From: Rhododendron vialii | Taxonomy: Eukaryota > Streptophyta > Magnoliopsida > Ericales > Ericaceae | Reading direction: 5' to 3' | Length of the DNA: 64,000 nt | Assembly: GCF_030253575.1 (NCBI RefSeq) | Contig: NC_080564.1 | Coordinates: 7,608,501 to 7,672,500, forward strand | In this document: positions 33,413 to 44,571 of the stretch, in pieces | How positions within the stretch are numbered: the stretch's first letter is position 1 | Layout: every line of letters begins with the position of its first letter | Notes under the pieces: generated by a model | What the model was told of the DNA's origin: nothing | What the model saw: only the letters and a program-made list of their open reading frames with translations | Databases searched by the model: none | Position numbers and translations under genes: made by a program

Positions 33413-35707
33413 AATAAATAAATTGGCCAATGGCACCAGGTCACATGCACTCATTGCAACTGTACTTTTGTTACTTCCCGTACAATTTGACCAGTAGGAT
33501 TGCGAAAAAAATAACTCTTGCGGGTTAGAGTCTTCTGTGTCATCTTGCGACCGAAATTGCACTAGAATAAATATAAAGTGGCGTTTTCGTTATTGGTGAT
33601 ATGAACTCACAATCGAACATTTAGTCCAACACCTTGAATTTATCATATGATTTGACACATCTAATGTAGAGACAAAGTCAAGATACGCAGACCATGATCA
33701 AATACTTGGATCAATATATCATTTTTCTTATCAGCATCAATATGTCTTTTCCTATTCTCTTTAGACATTTTCTTAAATTTGTGGGTCAATTTTTTTCCTC
33801 TGCAAGTTTAGCAAAAAATGAAGCCAGACGCTACAAAATAAAATGATAGTACAAGAAAAGAATTGTTTGTTTTTAATCCACTTTTAATTCTTCAATTTAG
33901 AAAAACTGATCCTTACTTGATTTTTCTTAAAGTTTATTTCCAAGATTAAATAGCTCCAATCGAGTAACCAAACCAAGTGATTTCAGTTCAAATGATGTAG
34001 TAACAAGAAACCTAAACCACCCCAATATTTTTTTTTCTTTTAAATTTAATTTCATGGGGCTCAAATTAACAATTTTGTCCGTCGTTATCAATATATATTG
34101 TAATATTCAGTGTTCATTCTGGGCGGTGTTTTGAATTTTCTCATAAGATTAGAGTTAGGTTTTGGGTTTTCTTGGGCTGGGCTTTATTGTATGATCTGGG
34201 CTTTTTAGACCCACAGGTGTTTTGGACTTTGTCCCTTAAGGTGTGTTTGGGCTTTGTTCTTAACTGGCTGGATTTTTCAACCTTTGGTTGAAATCCAATC
34301 CCCTTTCCCCTACTACTAAAATGTTACTTTTGCTAATTAAAAAAGAAAATATTCAGTGTTCATCTTTAATTTCATCTCAAATGGTAAGCACAAAAGGATC
34401 AAAACAGATTTTTTCTGTTTTCTGAAACAAATGGACTTTACTTGAACATTTGTGTATGTGCAGAGATTATACAAATTAGGGGCCAGAAAAATGGTAGTGT
34501 TTGAAATAGGTCCAGTTGGATGCATTCCCTCAATTATAAGGCAATACAAACACAAGGGACAATGTGTTGAAGAAATCAACAGATTTGTATCTCTGTTCAA
34601 TGCTCAACTCGGTACGATTCTGAAGAACTTGACATCCAATCTCCCTGGATCAGCCTTCGTCCTTGGCCATGTTCACTGGCTCGGCTATGATGCCATCATG
34701 CATCCCTCTAGATATGGTACGAATTCATACTTTCTCTCTAGCTAGCTAGCTAGTAGCTATATGTAAAATCATGGTCTTTTTCGGAACATAAGTAGCGAGA
34801 ATGTAGTTCTGCTGGATCTATATGTCCTGGTAGAGTGTGGGTTTCATTCTAATGAATGCAGTATGTAGAAGGATCCACGTGATGGTTTGTGGGATCATAT
34901 GAATTCACTCACTCGTAAAATCTTCTATTATTTTTGTTCGGACGTCGTCGTCTGCAGAATCAATTCTGCAAAAAAAATTCCAGACACTATTTTAAATTAA
35001 ATTACCAAAAACAAAGATTAGTTTCATCTCTCTCTTTTTTCATCTTTTCATCACAGATGATTGTTAGGATTTGAAAACATATATTTTCAAATATTTCCGT
35101 GGAATTGGTTGGAAATAGTCACAAATCAAGTTTTGAAACACCAACCAAATAAGTTTCGAAGCCATTTTTGTACCGATTGACTCCTCTCCAAATTTTTAAA
35201 AATTGCCATAGATACCGACACAACATTCTCCATACTTTTCCGAAGAACCGTTGGACAATCCAACGGTCAAGATCTCATCTTCACCGTGTAGCATCCGAGC
35301 CGTTCATTGCCGAGATGAAATCTGGACCATTGGATTGCCGAACGGACGGCTCGCGGCACCATCCCCGGTTCGGATGCAAGGCCATGTGTTATTTTTCATC
35401 CTCTTTTCCTTTAGAAAAGCTTAATTTGCATTCTTGAAACATAAGAATTTTGACAAGTGAATCTCTCCTTGTAATTTACTACACTTGTATAGGATTAGGA
35501 GATGTGGGTGACCCATGTTGTACAACATGGGCAAATGGAACATCAGGATGCATTCCAGAGCTACAACCATGCACCCCCACAGACAATCACTACTTTTGGG
35601 ATGCTTTTCATCTCACTGAAGCTGTGTATTCGGTCATCGCCGCACGTTGTATCAACGATACCTCTGTTTGCATCCCTACAACTATCAAGGCACTTGTACA
35701 AATTTGA
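30374..35707 (+). CDS. GLIP7: GLIP7-type GDSL esterase/lipase
   Basis: Five exons: 30374-30617, 32368-32489, 33124-33372, 34464-34716 and 35493-35707, all GT-AG. They give 360 residues, typical for plant GDSL lipases. The first ~22 residues (IFSVVLCLVIFPRFLSG) form a signal peptide, so secretion is expected. SGNH blocks are complete: GDSLLDSGNNN with catalytic Ser38, NYASASCGILPETG (block II Gly), GNNDY with Asn169 (block III), and DAFHLTEAVY with Asp326/His329 (block V). Disulfide-type cysteines occur in GDPCCTTWANGTSGC. The five-exon layout and wording resemble Arabidopsis GLIP7 (At5g15720), the neighbour of CRLK2 there as well. The family hydrolyses ester substrates at the cell surface; the natural substrate is unknown. 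Intron 1 is loaded with a Helitron and a 384-bp palindrome, intron 3 with a LINE fragment, and a MITE begins 24 bp after the stop. Confidence 0.93.
30860..31784 (+). mobile_element. Non-autonomous Helitron in GLIP7 intron 1, with duplicated left end
   Basis: The left end is A|TCTATATAATAAAACAAC and the right end ACACGGGCAAACTCTAG|T, the A|TC...CTAG|T pattern of Helitrons. A GC-rich hairpin-like GTGCCTTCAGACACGGGC lies just before CTAG. It has no Rep/helicase coding. The left terminus plus about 60 bp of host flank (30797-30859) occurs again at 31372-31436. Further segments (CCTAATTTAAGAAAAAAT..., GTAAACTAAACAAAAGGGTA) are present two or three times, so the interior is a patchwork of tandem duplications around a poly-G tract (about 31294-31320). 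Confidence 0.7.
31841..32224. repeat. 384-bp near-perfect palindrome in GLIP7 intron 1
   Basis: Arms of about 190 bp are inverted copies around about 32033. GGGGGAGGGAAAATGTACCG pairs with the right-arm GTGCGTTTTCCCTCCCCC, GGGTGCTTGATCCGAGCACC with GGGTGCTCGGATCAAGTACC, and CACGAAAAATGGGTGC sits next to the TATACGTGTATA centre. Outer parts are GC-rich (CCGGCGGCCGCCGGCGGG). It lies between the Helitron and exon 2, in an intron of the GDSL gene, so the pre-mRNA should form a long hairpin. Confidence 0.85.
32952..32989. repeat. (TC)n microsatellite, GLIP7 intron 2
   Basis: Perfect CT dinucleotide tract 135 bp before the acceptor of exon 3. Confidence 0.95.
33379..33411. repeat. (TC)n microsatellite, GLIP7 intron 3
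   Basis: CT dinucleotide tract beginning six bases after the exon 3 splice donor (33373). Its closeness to the donor is notable but the donor GTAACC itself is intact. Confidence 0.95.
34118..34347 (+). mobile_element. 5'-truncated LINE tail with 16-bp target duplication
   Basis: Identical 16-bp copies AATATTCAGTGTTCAT flank the insertion (34102-34117 and 34348-34363). The inserted 230 bp is rich in 'gggctt' and 'gggctgggctt' words, ends with GCTAATTAAAAAAGAA, and resembles the 3'UTR of plant L1-like LINEs. No reverse-transcriptase coding remains. It lies in GLIP7 intron 3. Confidence 0.75.
35245..35345. repeat. Short hairpin repeat in GLIP7 intron 4
   Basis: CAATCCAACGGTCAAGATCT on the left is mirrored by GAAATCTGGACCATTGGATTG on the right, about 100 bp apart end to end. 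This is probably part of a MITE whose outer ends I cannot define. Confidence 0.45.
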
Positions 35708-35730
35708 ATTTTTTTTTTTTCGGAGTTGTC

Positions 35731-35862
35731 TACGCACACAACTTTAAAACACAACTCTAGACGCAACTGCGTCCCAAACCGTTTGATGCACGTGGACCCG
35801 TGTGCGTCCAATAGTCGCGGATGCAGTGGTGTCTGGAGTTGCGTTTTAAAGTTGTGTGCGTA
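35731..35862. mobile_element. Palindromic MITE in the 3'UTR of GLIP7
   Basis: Left arm TACGCACACAACTTTAAAAC; right arm, reverse-complemented, TACGCACACAACTTTAAAAC, an exact 20-base match that extends with few differences (ACAACTCTAGACGCA against GCAACTCCAGACACC). It starts 24 bp after the stop codon, so the GLIP7 mRNA should carry it. Confidence 0.8.
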
Positions 35863-36069
35863 ATATTGCTCGTCGTCGTGTAATTCGAGCATCTCCCTAA
35901 TCGTAGTATTTTACAGCTGAGGTATTTGTGTAGCATGTAATTAAACATGTGTAGAAGCCTGTATTTTGCACTGTTTTAATGTTAGCATTCCTATTGATTT
36001 CCTTTCCAACTCCCTAATTGTATTTACTGTTTTAATTTTAGCATTCCTATTGCACTGTTAAATGAGTAG

Positions 36070-36275
36070 TAAATACTTATAATCGAAATCTTAATTTTTT
36101 TTTTAATAAAGATACAAAAATTGACTTATTTTTATTTTTATTTGAAAATTTTTAAATTTCGATAATAATTTTTTACCTTTTATATATTTTTTGTCATGAT
36201 GAAGAATTAATTCATAAAAAATTGATGCCAAACTAATAAATATATTTTTCTTTGAATAAGACAAAAAAAATCTGG
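36070..36275. repeat. Fold-back MITE copy (degraded)
   Basis: Shares 'aatcgaaatcttaattttttt...aataaagatacaaaaattgactta' and 'gataataattttttacctttt' wording with the copy at 29567-29872. The arms are shortened. It lies between GLIP7 and the next gene. Confidence 0.55.
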
Positions 36276-36660
36276 TAACCACTAACATTAAGAAAAGAAA
36301 AAATGGTGAGAGACACATGGCGAGCCCTCAGTGGACAAAATACTCAATATTTTAGTAAAAAAGAAAAACACAAAACAGCAGAAAACGAAAACAGCCCAAA
36401 TCAAAATCAAAATCAAAATCGGGCGTTCTTCTGGTTACAAGAGAGAGAGGACGGCCACCACCCACCGCCGATGACAATCAGTGTTATAAAACAAGGAATT
36501 AATTGATAATTTCCGATTAATTGCTGGCGGGCTATCGATGCCTATTAATCTGATTAATTGCTCGAAACTGGTTGATCGCCCAATTAGCGCCTAGCGACTT
36601 TTAGAACCACCACCGAGCCCGACCACCACGTCAGCGGCTCCACTGCCAATCCACCGCCAA

Positions 36661-36663
<3 letters not shown>

Positions 36664-36707
<44 letters not shown>
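36664..36707. repeat. (TC)n microsatellite at putative transcription start
   Basis: Perfect CT tract followed by a pyrimidine-rich leader containing AGGGTTCC repeats. It is probably the core promoter or 5'UTR of the downstream At5g43822-type gene. Confidence 0.9.
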
Positions 36708-36710
<3 letters not shown>

Positions 36711-37317
36711 TTGTCAATTTAGGGTTCCAAAGTCTCCAACTTAGGGTTCCTAGAACTTGTTCAAACCCCCTTTTGAGTCCTCATTTGCCTTGAATGCTTG
36801 CTGCTATTGACAATGTGAATTGGACTGCATTTCAATTTATAGTAACGTGAGAGTTGGGTTTAGATTGACAAACACCATTCAGTTGCCATTTGGTGCTTGG
36901 TCGCATGTGAATAAGGCTGAGTTTTTCTCTGCCTTGAAAATTTCAGTCTTCTATCCTGCTAATAAGGTGCTTGTTTGTTTTCCCCAAAGAAGTCTAATTT
37001 TGATACATTTCATCATGTACTAGTAAGCTTGTCTGCAATATTTTTGTTTGCCTCATAAAAATCTAATAAACAGTTCGTTTTGGTACCAATGGAATCTTAG
37101 CTTGCATATTGTCATCATGAATTCCGTAATTCTTGATTTTATTTTTGAGTTGAGAAGGGAAATGAGGTATTCCCTTCATCTTTGTTGACTTGCAACGATG
37201 AAATCTGACACTGGCAAAGAATAAATCTTTAAGTCTGCACAGTCTTAGATGTAGATATATTGATCTAATTATACTTATTGAGAAAAAGAAGAGAGTCATT
37301 TTGAGGGTAAACTAACC

Positions 37318-37578
37318 AACTGGGGCTAACTCAGTTGGTCAGAACTCTTGCATCTCAATAGGAGGTCAGGAGTTCGAATCTCCCTATCTGTGTGTGGGTG
37401 TTTTTCCCTTAGAGGGCTTTTTCTTTCTTTCTTTTTGTTTCTACCCTATAATGAGCTTATTTTTTGTATTGGTTGAGATGTTGGGCTTGGTTGTCTCGTG
37501 GACTCTCACAATTGATTAGTGTCTCGAGATACTTCATATTTGATGTAAAAATGATTTATTCTATCGATTGACAAAAAA
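37318..37578 (+). mobile_element. tRNA-derived SINE
   Basis: GGGGCTAACTCAGTTGGTCA (A box) and GTCAGGAGTTCGAATCTCCC (B box) are very well preserved. The body runs through a T-rich region to ATTGACAAAAAAAA at 37578. No acceptor-stem pairing exists, so it is not a tRNA gene. A poly-G run follows the A tail, and a clean target duplication is not readable. Confidence 0.75.
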
Positions 37579-37767
37579 AAGGGGGGGGGGGGGGGGATGG
37601 GGGGTGTTAAACTGAGTGCTTTGACAACCTTTCTTTTCATGGTCACTACTTTATGTTAACTACTCGTATTTTCTGAAAACATGAATCTAAGCGATAATTG
37701 TGTAGGTTAGAATTGTCTTATCTTGGGGTCCACATCAGAGTCCCACGCATATTATCCGAATATGTAT

Positions 37768-37953
37768 TAGGGCTTGATCAATTCATTCGATATTTGGTTC
37801 TTGAATTCACAAAGACCAAAATTTGAATAAATTGATTAAGCTTTTATCAATATTAATTTCAATCGGATTTCGATAAAAGCTTAATCAACTTATTCATGTT
37901 TTTGGTCTTTGTGAATTCAAGAACCAAATATCGAACGAATTGATCAAGCCCTA
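37768..37953. repeat. 186-bp palindrome
   Basis: TAGGGCTTGATCAATTCATT at the left is mirrored by AATTGATCAAGCCCTA at the right. Inner words GAATTCACAAAGACCAAAA and GGTCTTTGTGAATTC, and GATTAAGCTTTTATC and GATAAAAGCTTAATC, also pair. The loop is about 20 bases. It lies in the probable 5'UTR intron of the At5g43822-type gene. Confidence 0.8.
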
Positions 37954-38627
37954 AAAAGTAGGAACTGGTCCGTGCTATGCACAGGATAAAAGACATAGGG
38001 CAACCACAAGCATGCAGGATACTAACATGAAATTTTGACAAGAAAGAAGGGCATTCTTGGTATGAATTTTTTTTTTTGAATAAACTGTTTATTTTATTTT
38101 ATGGACATTGTGGATCATGAATCATGTGCAAAGGGATGTATGTAACTTGAGATTGATACTGATTATACATTTGAGATATAGCACAATCTTGGAAGCAAAC
38201 ATTGAAAAAGAGGAAACACAATGCATGGACATGTGTTTGTGTGCACTTGAGTTATTGTTGTAGGTTAAAATGGGCCCTCCACTGGTGGACTGTAGTATTG
38301 GGCCCCTGGGTGCGTGTAAGATGGCTTGAACACTTGAGGTAATGGGAAAAAGTAGAGTTATAAACTTAGAGCATCATATACGTTAAATTTCGAATGTCAT
38401 AAAATTTGAAGTTTTTCTAGGGCTGCTATAGTTGTACTGTTAGAAACGTATTAGACTTGAGCCCTATTACCTTCTAACCTGGCCCTGTGCCGAAGTCCTG
38501 AGAGTAAGCTTTTGAATGGGTGATCATTGTCAATGTATATTAGAGTATCTTCTGATCGTAGAAACTAAGGCCAAAATTTATTTGCCCTTTGCATAACTAG
38601 TCTGAATATTATTTATTTTGTTAGGGG

Positions 38628-40166
38628 ATGGAGGGGATGGTGAAGAAGTATCAGCAGAAATTCAGGAAAGTGAAAGACGAAATGAGTCGATGGGATGAAC
38701 TTCAATCTAGGTTGCTTTCCCAGTTCCGAAATGCATCATCAATCATCGAGAGGTTGCAGGTCCTTCTAATGCACATTTTGCTCATGTCACTCACCTTGTG
38801 AAGAAGCTTTTGAATTATTCATCCTATTTTAGTATCTGTGCATTTTCTTCTATCATAGCTTATCCAAAATCCCAAGAACTATGGAGCATTGAAATGTGTT
38901 GGCAGCATTGAAGATATGGTCTTAAGAAAGCAGATGGAATCTCTGGAAAATATCTTGCTGTCAATGGATAAGACTATGTGAGTATGGGGTTTCCATGTTC
39001 GTCTCCATTGCATATCAAACAAATCTTGGCCAAAAAAGTAAACTCCAATGTTTAAAACTTAAGATTATTTTGTTAAAAGGAGCGTAGCAGTTTAGGATTT
39101 GTTTGTTTTAGCTTCCGGCATTGATCTTCGAAATGCTAGCCATAAGAAATTTGATGTTACTTTCCTCAGTTCTGTGAATGCTTGTGGAAGGCTGTAAATA
39201 AAGAAACAACTCAATGCTTTTCGGTTCTTCTTTATCAAATCATCCTTATTGGAGAGTACAGAGTTTTTATGATACATCTCAACTGTGGTGTGTCCCTACG
39301 ATTATAATATTGATGGTAATCATACTGTTTCACAATCCAGACTAACCAAGTTAATGGCTTCTTTGACAAGTGTCTGAAAGTAAATTTTTTTATCGTGGTG
39401 AACAAATTCAGGAAAGAGTTTCACAGTATCGTTCTCTTTCTTGAGAAAACTCTTCATGATGGTAGGCATCTAGTTAAAGGGGGATCTGTTCAGGCTGCGC
39501 CGAAACAGCTACAGCAACGAATTGGCATAAAACCATGTCTTGCAGATTGTCTTGAGGGGCTAATCCATGTTTATGAGATGCACCAATCAGAGTATGGCGT
39601 TTATACTCCATCCATTTTTGTTCACTTTCTAATTATATCATCGAGTATTTGGGTTGACCAAGCAAAAGGAATTGTAGTTTCAATCCTGAATTGTTGCTGG
39701 TATAGATAGCCCGTGGAGATGTTTAACTCAATGGAGTTTGCTCTATCATTCAGCACATGCTCCCACATCTCATTGTCCACAAACTCTATCTGTTTCATGC
39801 CAGCGAGAAATTGAGTCGTATTCCACCATCTACCGTCGTGGCAGTAAATTATGAGCCCATGTATTTATATTGTGACTTGGTCTTGATGAAAAATCAATAC
39901 TTTGGTAAAATTCTTAGTTGTGCTTACTGTGCTGTAAGGTTACAGGGCCAATAGTTATGTTTGCTTTCTTTTGAATTCGCAATAAACTCTCTCAGTTCTA
40001 TTTTCAGGTACCTTCTTAAATCATCAATTGTATCAGCGCTTCCAGTTCTAGCCTTGAAGCCCAGGTATGTAAAAGAGTCTAGGGTTCTTCGTTATTATTA
40101 GCCTTCTCTATTTGAAAATCTCATTACAATCGGTAAATGTTAAACTTTTGAATTTTTAGTTGTGAC

Positions 40167-40204
<38 letters not shown>

Positions 40205-41053
40205 TTTACTCTTGGATTGATGTCTAACTGTAATGTTTTATCTATTATTACAGTGGCAGTGATTTAGGTGCTCTCCAGCAACTCTTGGTTGATCAACCTA
40301 ATATTCCTAGAGAGGAAGGTATGTTGAGGATATCCATAGGTTAGATTAGAATATCAGTAGACAAAATTTGCGCAATTATGTGTGGAATACAATTCAGAAA
40401 GAACCATGAGATGAGGGTGAATTCAGGGTAAAGTGATGTATTGCTACTTTTTCACAGTCCATTGGTGGGAACTCTTGGCTTCCCAATTAGTCTTTTGAGT
40501 TTACTTTAGTCCTCGAGTTTATGAGAATAAAATCAGGCAAATTCAGAATTTTAAGTGCATATGAGTTGGAACAAATGACTTTTCCTTCAATTGCTTTCTG
40601 GTCTTCTTAATGTCCTTGAATGGTATTCAGCAATTTATTTGATTTAAGCAATCATTTTATAAACTTGTTTTGTCGCATAATGCTGAGTACTTTAGAAGTT
40701 TGTTGGCATATGGCTCTCTATTCAAGACCTATTAAACAGCTAGTTCCGGCCATGATGTATGTACTACCTTAGCTTCTTCTTCTTTTTTTTGACCAAGTAC
40801 TACCTTAGCTTGCATCAGTTGAAATTTACCATGAAGTTCGGGAACCTAGTAGCTCCTTTTGCCTTCTTCCAGGAAAGGAGTACAGGGTAACCACAATTCG
40901 ATATGTAACTATGTATCTCCAGTGATGTCTTAGACTCTTAACTCTTACGATTAGTTTATTTTCAACAAGTCAAGATGATGCATATCTGAATTGTTATATC
41001 TCCATGCAGTGCAATTGATATATGACATCGTTTTTGCTGAAGAAATATGTTGA
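38628..41053 (+). CDS. Small conserved plant protein, At5g43822 type
   Basis: Six coding exons (38628-38759, 38859-38977, 39412-39591, 40008-40064, 40254-40318, 41010-41053) give 198 residues with all phases consistent. The start MEGMVKKYQQKFRKVKDEMS and the blocks SQFRNASSIIERLQ, GGSVQAAPKQLQQRIGIKP, LADCLEGL and SDLGALQQLLVDQPNIP match the 'uncharacterized protein At5g43822' family. The protein is mostly helical, probably with short coiled coils at residues 1-45 and 60-95, and has no membrane segment or signal. No biochemical function is known to me. The ATG follows an acceptor (TTTTGTTAG) by a few bases, so the 5'UTR is probably split. The gene is convergent with BLOS2, with about 860 bp between stop codons. 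Confidence 0.88.
40168..40203. repeat. (GT)n microsatellite
   Basis: GT dinucleotide tract in an intron of the At5g43822-type gene, about 50 bp before the next acceptor. Confidence 0.95.
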
Positions 41054-41915
41054 CATAGCGAGGAGTACGGCATGCGTTGTCTTCTTCTTCTTCCCCAACA
41101 GAGGATCATAAGTTCACTTTTAGCAGCCTCAAAGACAACTTAAGTTTGCTTGGAGAAATCAACTTTTTTGTACAAGAGACACCAAACATGAAATCTGAGA
41201 GGCTGACTTGGCAATCTTCCATTGACCTGAGAGTGAGTAGTATTTAAGAGTAGATTTCAGTGAAAACTACCTGCGAACTGTTTCGCCCTTCCTCAAACTC
41301 TGCAGCGTATGTGAAATAAGCATATATGATGTTGACATGTATATTTTTTTCCGGTTATCTTTCTTGTTTTCTTTTTGTGTGAACAAGTTCAAGTGATACA
41401 TTACACACTCTTGCCACTTCTTGGAAGATTACAGCAATCCAAACAGTAGGTTTTCTGTGTCCTTTTCCATACTCCATCCCATACCTATTTACTTTTGATT
41501 TCTCTTTTGCCTTGCAACATGATTTTCTTGAGGTGGTCATTGCAAATCCAACTATTTTGGGGGGACAAAAGATTCCTATATAGTATTTCAAGGAGAAAAA
41601 AAAAGAGCAAAACAAAGGTTAAGATACAAATAGTTGGATTAGTATTTCTCCTGAACAGAGCATCACTCCAGGGTTATGGAATTAAAATGCCATGAGCAAG
41701 GGAACCACTGAAACACTAAAAAGTAAACAAAAAACGTTTGTGCAATACACACCATGGATTTCAGTAGAACGGTTTCCAGTCCAATTGCACATAATAATGC
41801 AGCAGAGCAGATGAGACGGTGATCTTTCTCCTCAGAAATGAACCAGGAGACAACACCACAATAGACGTTGATGAATAAATACGTAGAAGTTAATTTCAGC
41901 AATGAGAGACTGTGT
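41054..41915. other. Convergent 3'UTR region
   Basis: The 3' flanks of two convergent genes. AT-rich, with no repeat ends or frames that I can assign. Confidence 0.4.
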
Positions 41916-43924
41916 TTACGAAGGTGGAACTTGGTAAAATGGTTGAACCTTGGATTCTAACAAAGAAACATATTTATCAAGCATAGAAATTACAGCTTCA
42001 AACTCTGTTACTTGTTGCTCAATTGCATCAATTTGCTGAACATACTCATCAAAGCTACCACTTTTGGCCTTGAGCTGCTCCATGAAAACCCTTAGCCCGG
42101 AAGCCACATCACCAAAGCCTTTATACTCTTCAGTCACCCTGAGATTCATCTTCTCCAAAAGTTCGAGTAGATTGTTTGTCCCCTGAAGAAGAAGAAGAAC
42201 GAAGTTGAAATAGCGATTTCTACTAAGTGTATGTTTTCATGAATGCCAATAGAGCTCCCCATATACTGAACAAATTTTGGCGGAAAAGCTAGAATCAAGA
42301 CCAGGAAGCGAGCAAAGGTGTTACTCTTAATATAGAGTTGACCCATCTGGAATAGAAGGAGTCATCTATACTTAGCTTCATATTTCCTTTCTAGCGTTCT
42401 GTCTGGCCACAGCATAACACTCATTGTAGAGCCTTGGCATACTCCATGAGAGTTTTCTACCACTGATGACAGCATGGAAATCAACATTTCTTTTTCTTTT
42501 TTTTTCGGAGTGGTAAATCCTATTCAGCTCATTAAACTATGTATTGCGGGACAAAAAATTCCTTCTATGTAAGCACAAGCTGCACAAGCACAACTATGTG
42601 GTTCTATTCAACCATAAAGTTAGCACTCAGGGCATGAGAACAATCATGTGTGAGAGAAATGTAGGCAAATCAGGGAGATAAAAAGAATGTCACAGTTTAA
42701 AAAATGATCCAAACAAAAATTGGTAACCCAATTTTGTGACGTAGACCAAGTGGAAACCAATAGTTCCCCCAATAGAATACACATGAAATAAGACACAAGC
42801 TTTCATGGGGACCAATGATCACTGCTGGACTAGTACAAAACTAAAACAAACCTACCAATATGCACAATCCCTTTGCATGACGGATATAGAATAAAGAGAA
42901 CTCAAAATTATAGGATGCCGAAATTGGTCTAAGAACTAATGTGTTCTGGCGCAGTCAATGTAACAAAAGCTGATATCTGCGACTACTCCAAGAGGGAAAA
43001 TGCTGTACAAACTCACAAACTTTTTGCCTCACTGACGTAGCATGTAATGACAGTTTTGAATTCAAATGGGACCTACTTCAAGAATGTGATAAGTGTCACA
43101 TTAGTGAGTGATAAAAGAGTATAACATTTGTCCGTTTGTAATAGCATTACTCTTGTGAGAAGCTTCAGCTTTAGCATTCTTCAAAGGAACCAAACTATAG
43201 CTGACTCATGTTAATTAGGGAAACATGACCCCCTCAAATAAAGAGAATGCATGACGAAGATCATTACATTAAAATCAAATTGAAAAGCGCACCTAAACAC
43301 CCTCTAAAAAGAGATTCGGTACAACTTAAATCGGAAACTGTCACCTACGGTATCCGTTCCCAACGAAATTTTCTTTGTATCCTTCATTTTCCAGATAACC
43401 AAACACCCATTCTAATCCACGGGGCGAGAACCCCTCCAAAGCAAGATTTAATACCAGATGGTTTTCATGGCTGCAAAAACCTTAAATTCTCCGAAATGTG
43501 TTAGGAGCCAAACAGATCAGAAATTTGTCGGCAACAACAACTCCTCCAACCAACTGTCTAAATAAGTTAACCTTTTTTTTTTTTTTTTTTAAATTTCGAG
43601 GCATTGAGAATCCACTAGAAACAACAGTAACTAAAATACATAATCAACATCCGAAACCACTTCGAACCGGAATCGGCAAGGGGCAGAACTCAAAGTCCGA
43701 TTGATAACCCTAGGACACGAGGCGTCAGAAACTAGAGAGAGAAAGTGCATGTATATTTATACATTCACAGATATATATATACATATAGAGCGAGAAAGGG
43801 GGAGGAGAGAGAGAGAGAGTACCTGAAGGTCGCCTTTGATCATGGTGGAGAGATTGGTGAAGAGATCGTTGAGTGAGTCCGCTAGTTCGTCTCGCTCCTG
43901 CTTCTCATCTTCCTTCCCAGCCAT
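41916..43924 (-). CDS. BLOS2: BLOS2, BLOC-1 subunit 2 homologue
   Basis: Two coding exons on the minus strand, 43924-43823 and 42182-41916, separated by a 1.64 kb intron. The product is 122 residues (Arabidopsis BLOS2 is of similar size). Exon 1 encodes the acidic start and RDELADSLNDLFTNLSTMIK. Exon 2 encodes GTNNLLELLEKMNLRVTEEY, then VASGLRVFMEQLKAKSG, QIDAIEQQVTEFEAVISMLD and KYVSLLESKVQP. Heptad-like spacing throughout predicts a coiled coil. In plants BLOS1 and BLOS2 are known to act with endosomal sorting of membrane cargo such as PIN auxin carriers. The start was chosen at MAGKED because it gives the family length; the upstream in-frame extension is not conserved. A GA-rich tract lies directly after the exon 1 donor. 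Confidence 0.9.
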
Positions 43925-44047
43925 CCTTTCCACGGCTAGCAGCCTAGCAGTTTGTGGTGGCCAAATAGGCCGTCGGCCGTGCAACCGGCTATTATACGGG
44001 TAAACCCGAGCCCAATACTAACAAATTTTCGGACCTTCAATTTGGGG

Positions 44048-44501
44048 TCAAGGGTCGTCATCTGGTCAGGCTGGTCCAGGCCGCCAAGTCACTATCAAGG
44101 TGTCTACAAGTCGGGTCTAGCGGGTTTTTTTCTTTTTCGAACCGGGCTACTTATCATAAATTGAAGCTCAGGCCCTACCCACGAACTAGCCCAATTGACG
44201 GGCTGAAGGGCCGACAGGCTGGCCAACGAATGGGGCAAAAGTGGGGCGGGCTATCGGGCAAGCTTAAATTTCATTGGGAAAAAACTAAACTAAGGGAAAA
44301 AAGAAAGGATTTTGTGGGATTTCGGGCTCATGGGAGGGCTATTGGGTGAGTACCACAGGTGGGCTCACGGGCTGGGCCTACGGACAGGCTAAGAAAAAAT
44401 TCATAGACCAAAGCCTACTACGGGCTCGGGCTGGGCAAATGCCTGATGGGCCGGGCGGGCTTAGGACAGGTCACGGCCCTTCGGGCTAAATGATGACCCT
44501 T
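44048..44501. mobile_element. hAT-like non-autonomous element with exact 8-bp target duplication
   Basis: Flanked by ATTTGGGG at 44040-44047 and 44502-44509. Ends are AAGGGTCGTCATCTGG on the left and AAGGGTCATCATTTAG (reverse-complemented) on the right, with two extra bases at the left. The body is full of CGGGCT / GGGCTGGGC words. It sits 116 bp upstream of the BLOS2 start. Confidence 0.75.
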
Positions 44502-44571
44502 ATTTGGGGTTGGACAAAGTCATGTGAGTTAATGATAAAAAATAAAAAATAAAAAAGTTTTGAGTTTTTTA

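Larger units (their letters stand above)
35863..38627. other. Intergenic region and 5'UTR/intron of the At5g43822-type gene
   Basis: It contains a fold-back MITE copy (36070-36275), then a TC tract and a pyrimidine-rich probable 5'UTR (36664-36780). A probable 5'UTR intron of about 1.8 kb carries a SINE, a poly-G run (37580-37597) and a 186-bp palindrome. The intron ends at TTTTGTTAG just before 38625. No coding sequence is recognised before 38628. Confidence 0.45.

Noticed and set aside
37318-37400. Possible tRNA gene with good A and B boxes
   Set aside because: No acceptor or anticodon stem pairs, and the sequence continues into a SINE body with an A tail.
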